Under the pieces are notes generated by a model. That model ran no database searches. It was given only the letters and a program-made list of their open reading frames with translations, and was not told where the DNA came from. Both the position numbers and the translations under genes were made by a program. This document shows positions 52,774 through 54,757 of a stretch of DNA of 54,757 bases, piece after piece (the first letter of the stretch is position 1; every line of letters begins with the position of its first letter). Origin of the DNA: UBA6109 sp035366835 (GTDB lineage: Bacteria; Desulfobacterota; Syntrophia; Syntrophales; UBA6109); NCBI GenBank assembly GCA_035366835.1, contig DAOSIS010000024.1, positions 1 through 54,757 on the forward strand, given 5' to 3'.

Positions 52774-54651
52774 TCAGAACTCCTTGAAGTTCTCATTCCC
52801 CATCGGGATCCCCTGATCCGGTTTCACTTCCCTTGCATGGGAAGCCGGTAACGGGGCCTTGCCGAGCCTCTCCCGTTTTGCGGGAAGGGGCGGAACGTTT
52901 CGCACCGCAGCCGCGGCGGTTCCCGGGGAAACGGAGAACACCCTCCGACCGCCTTCGACGACGCCGATCAGATCCGCCACGTACCCTTTCATCTGCATCG
53001 CCTGGGCGTTCAACTCCTCGGAGGCGGACGCAGATTCCTCCGAACTCTCAGCGGTCTGCTGCGTCACCTTATCCATTTCGGCGATGGCCGTGTTCAATTG
53101 GCCGATGCCCTGCGCCTGCTCCTCCGAGGCCACGGCGATTTCGTCGACCAACTGTCCGATCTTCGCTGCGATCTCCTTGTTTTCGCGAAAGGCCTCCTGC
53201 GTCAGCTTCGTCAATTCGTTTCCGTTGCGCACCGCCGCGATCGTACTCTCGATCAGGCTGCTCGTGTTCTTCGCCGCTTCCGCCGCGCGCATCGCCAGGT
53301 TCCGCACCTCGTCCGCAACCACCGCAAAGCCCGCGCCCGACTCCCCGGCCCTCGCAGCCTCCACCGCCGCGTTCAACGCCAACAGGTTGGTCTGAAACGC
53401 AATTTCGTCGATCGTCTTGATGATTTTCCCGGTCTCCTCGCTCGACTTGGTGACTTCCGCGATCGCCCCGGCCATGTTCTCCATGTGGCTGCCCACTTTC
53501 TCCACGATCCTTGCCGCGTCCGCCATCATCGCCTTGGCCTGGCCGGCGTTCTGCGCGTTCTTCTTCGTCATCGACGACATCTCTTCCAGCGAGGCGCTCG
53601 TTTCCTCCAATGAGGACGCCTGATGCGACGTGCCGTCGGCCAGATCCTGCGACGCCGAGGCCACCTGGGAGGCGGCGGCCGATACCTGTTCGGACCCGTC
53701 CGTCAGCCCCGAGACGACGCGGTTGATCGGCCCCGTAATGGAACGAACGACGTAGATTCCCGCAAGGACCATGACGATTCCCACGATCAGGACCGTGATG
53801 ACGATGCCCCAGATCATCCCATTCGCGGAGGCATTGATGGCCGTCCGATCCTTGCCGATGAAGAACATGCCGCCGATCTTGCCGTCCGCGCAGACGATCG
53901 GCCAATAGACGGTCGTGTAGGGCTTTTCCAGAATGATGTTCTTTCCGTTGAAATTCTTGCCCTCATCGAGAACGGCACGGATGACGGCGGGATTGTCCAT
54001 TTTTGTTCCGACGGCCCGTTTCCCGTCCTTCTCGATCGTCGTTGCGACGCGGGTGTCGCCGTGGAAGATCGTGCATTCCACGCCGATGAACTTCTTGATG
54101 TCGTCTACGAAGCGGTAGTCGGAAGACAGGTCGAATCCCGGCGTCACGGACCCGATGATCCGATCGTTGGTCCTTACGGGATAGCCCGCGCGTAGAGAGA
54201 ATTTCACCACCGTGCCTTCCTCGATGCCGACGGACGCTTCCCCGGAGAGGGCCTTCCTCACGTTGACCTGGCCCAGGACGCTGTCACCGGCCTTGTCGGA
54301 ATGGCCGCGCGCCAGGACATTGCCTTTCGTGTCCGCGAAGGTGATGAATCCGATCCCATTCCGGGACATGACCTCGCGGCCCAACTTCCTCAGGAGGTCG
54401 CCGTCCGCCTTTTCCATGGCGGCAACCACCTCGGAGTTCGATGCGACCAGCGATGCCACGTCCAGCGCCTTCGTTTTCATCTGATCGACCTGCTGCTTCA
54501 CGGCCATGGAAAGGTTGTTGACTTCGTTCACCGCCTGTGCCGCGTACCCCCTGGTGACCTGATAATAAACGATTCCCGCCACGGTGACCCCGATGATCAC
54601 GACCGTCGCGAGCGACAGGCCGATCATCCGTTTCGCCAAAGACAGCTTCAT
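52774..54651 (-). CDS. Methyl-accepting chemotaxis protein
   Basis: A 625-residue receptor. Helices at about 10-30 and 280-300 flank a periplasmic sensor of the Cache type (FGDTKG-like FADTKGNVLARGHSDKAGDS, YPVRTNDRIIGSVTPG). A HAMP-like segment follows, then the signalling domain with FQTNLLALNAAVEAARAGE, the CheA/CheW tip. The C-terminus has a flexible Pro/Ala-rich tail ending NENFKEF, which is not a standard NWETF site. The ligand is unknown. cheW lies just upstream. Confidence 0.93.
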   Translation of the reverse strand: MKLSLAKRMIGLSLATVVIIGVTVAGIVYYQVTRGYAAQAVNEVNNLSMAVKQQVDQMKTKALDVASLVASNSEVVAAMEKADGDLLRKLGREVMSRNGIGFITFADTKGNVLARGHSDKAGDSVLGQVNVRKALSGEASVGIEEGTVVKFSLRAGYPVRTNDRIIGSVTPGFDLSSDYRFVDDIKKFIGVECTIFHGDTRVATTIEKDGKRAVGTKMDNPAVIRAVLDEGKNFNGKNIILEKPYTTVYWPIVCADGKIGGMFFIGKDRTAINASANGMIWGIVITVLIVGIVMVLAGIYVVRSITGPINRVVSGLTDGSEQVSAAASQVASASQDLADGTSHQASSLEETSASLEEMSSMTKKNAQNAGQAKAMMADAARIVEKVGSHMENMAGAIAEVTKSSEETGKIIKTIDEIAFQTNLLALNAAVEAARAGESGAGFAVVADEVRNLAMRAAEAAKNTSSLIESTIAAVRNGNELTKLTQEAFRENKEIAAKIGQLVDEIAVASEEQAQGIGQLNTAIAEMDKVTQQTAESSEESASASEELNAQAMQMKGYVADLIGVVEGGRRVFSVSPGTAAAAVRNVPPLPAKRERLGKAPLPASHAREVKPDQGIPMGNENFKEF

Positions 54652-54698
54652 AGGTCGCGCTTCCTCCTTGACCGTTCATTCCGTTTGCAGCCCGGTTT

Positions 54699-54757
54699 CT
54701 ATGCCGCCTTTGCCAGCACGGTAATCTCGTCGCTGCTGAGGACGCGGTTGATGTCGA
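54699..54757 (-). CDS. cheW: CheW C-terminus (partial)
   Basis: The minus strand at the window edge encodes DINRVLSSDEITVLAKAA and a stop, the typical CheW C-terminal end (D-I-D-x-x-L-S-x-x-E). The gene continues past the window. It lies 47 bp upstream of the MCP gene, consistent with one operon. Confidence 0.7.
   Translation of the reverse strand, partial: DINRVLSSDEITVLAKAA

Overview
The window reads as chromosome of a GC-rich anaerobic member of the Desulfobacterota (former Deltaproteobacteria), possibly Syntrophales-like. This is inferred from gene content: a selenocysteine formate dehydrogenase with molybdate and tungstate uptake, ZraS/NtrC-type regulators, an FmdE-like protein, a TrpB2-type tryptophan synthase beta chain and a diadenylate cyclase fused to YbbR. 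I see no rRNA, tRNA, CRISPR array, prophage or insertion sequence. Nearly all sequence is ordinary chromosomal coding DNA.

Layout. (1) 1-2138: the tail of an unidentified gene, then a sigma-54 promoter driving amtB-glnK. (2) 2216-12775: a molybdenum/tungsten block. modABC and an fmdE-like gene run on the minus strand. fdhA (5208-7907, minus) is one gene read through an in-frame UGA as selenocysteine, with a bacterial SECIS hairpin just after it. Divergent from fdhA is a one-component regulator joining an excisionase-type HTH to a periplasmic-binding-like domain, followed by two TupA-like binding proteins, tupB and tupC. (3) 12785-19140: a remnant of an acyl-CoA synthetase, a GNAT protein, a GpsA-like dehydrogenase, a trp leader peptide with attenuator in front of trpB2, a small Cys-rich protein and rarA. 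(4) 19466-25978: a histidine kinase/NtrC-type pair, a second NtrC-type regulator with an odd receiver, and the CdaA-YbbR fusion on the minus strand. (5) 26079-34995: an aromatic-amino-acid leader peptide and attenuator, then aroF-aroB-pheA-aroD-aroE-aroA-aroK-aroC-tyrA, with the first seven genes joined by six consecutive 4-nt stop/start overlaps. (6) 35108-44880: sirtuin, NRDE (TANGO2-like), NUDIX and HDAC-family genes, an envelope lipoprotein cluster on the minus strand, a DedA-type membrane protein, a Cys-domain/APH kinase fusion and a lyase with a signal peptide. (7) 45061-54757: the classic rpmH-rnpA-yidD-yidC-jag-mnmE block on the minus strand, uvrB and elbB on the plus strand, and cheW (partial) plus an MCP on the minus strand.

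The most notable signal is a pair of ribosome-mediated attenuators. The trpB2 leader peptide carries three consecutive Trp codons. The shikimate-operon leader carries a run of Phe/Trp/Tyr codons. In both, the identical nine bases GTCTGCCCA, read as Val-Cys-Pro, follow the control codons and can pair with a downstream CCGTGGGCGG. This suggests one attenuator design reused for two aromatic amino acid units. Other points worth checking are the selenocysteine formate dehydrogenase, 10-bp-phased TTAT-type repeats upstream of modA and between fdhA and the regulator, the diadenylate cyclase fusion with an altered RHR motif, and several unusual domain combinations.
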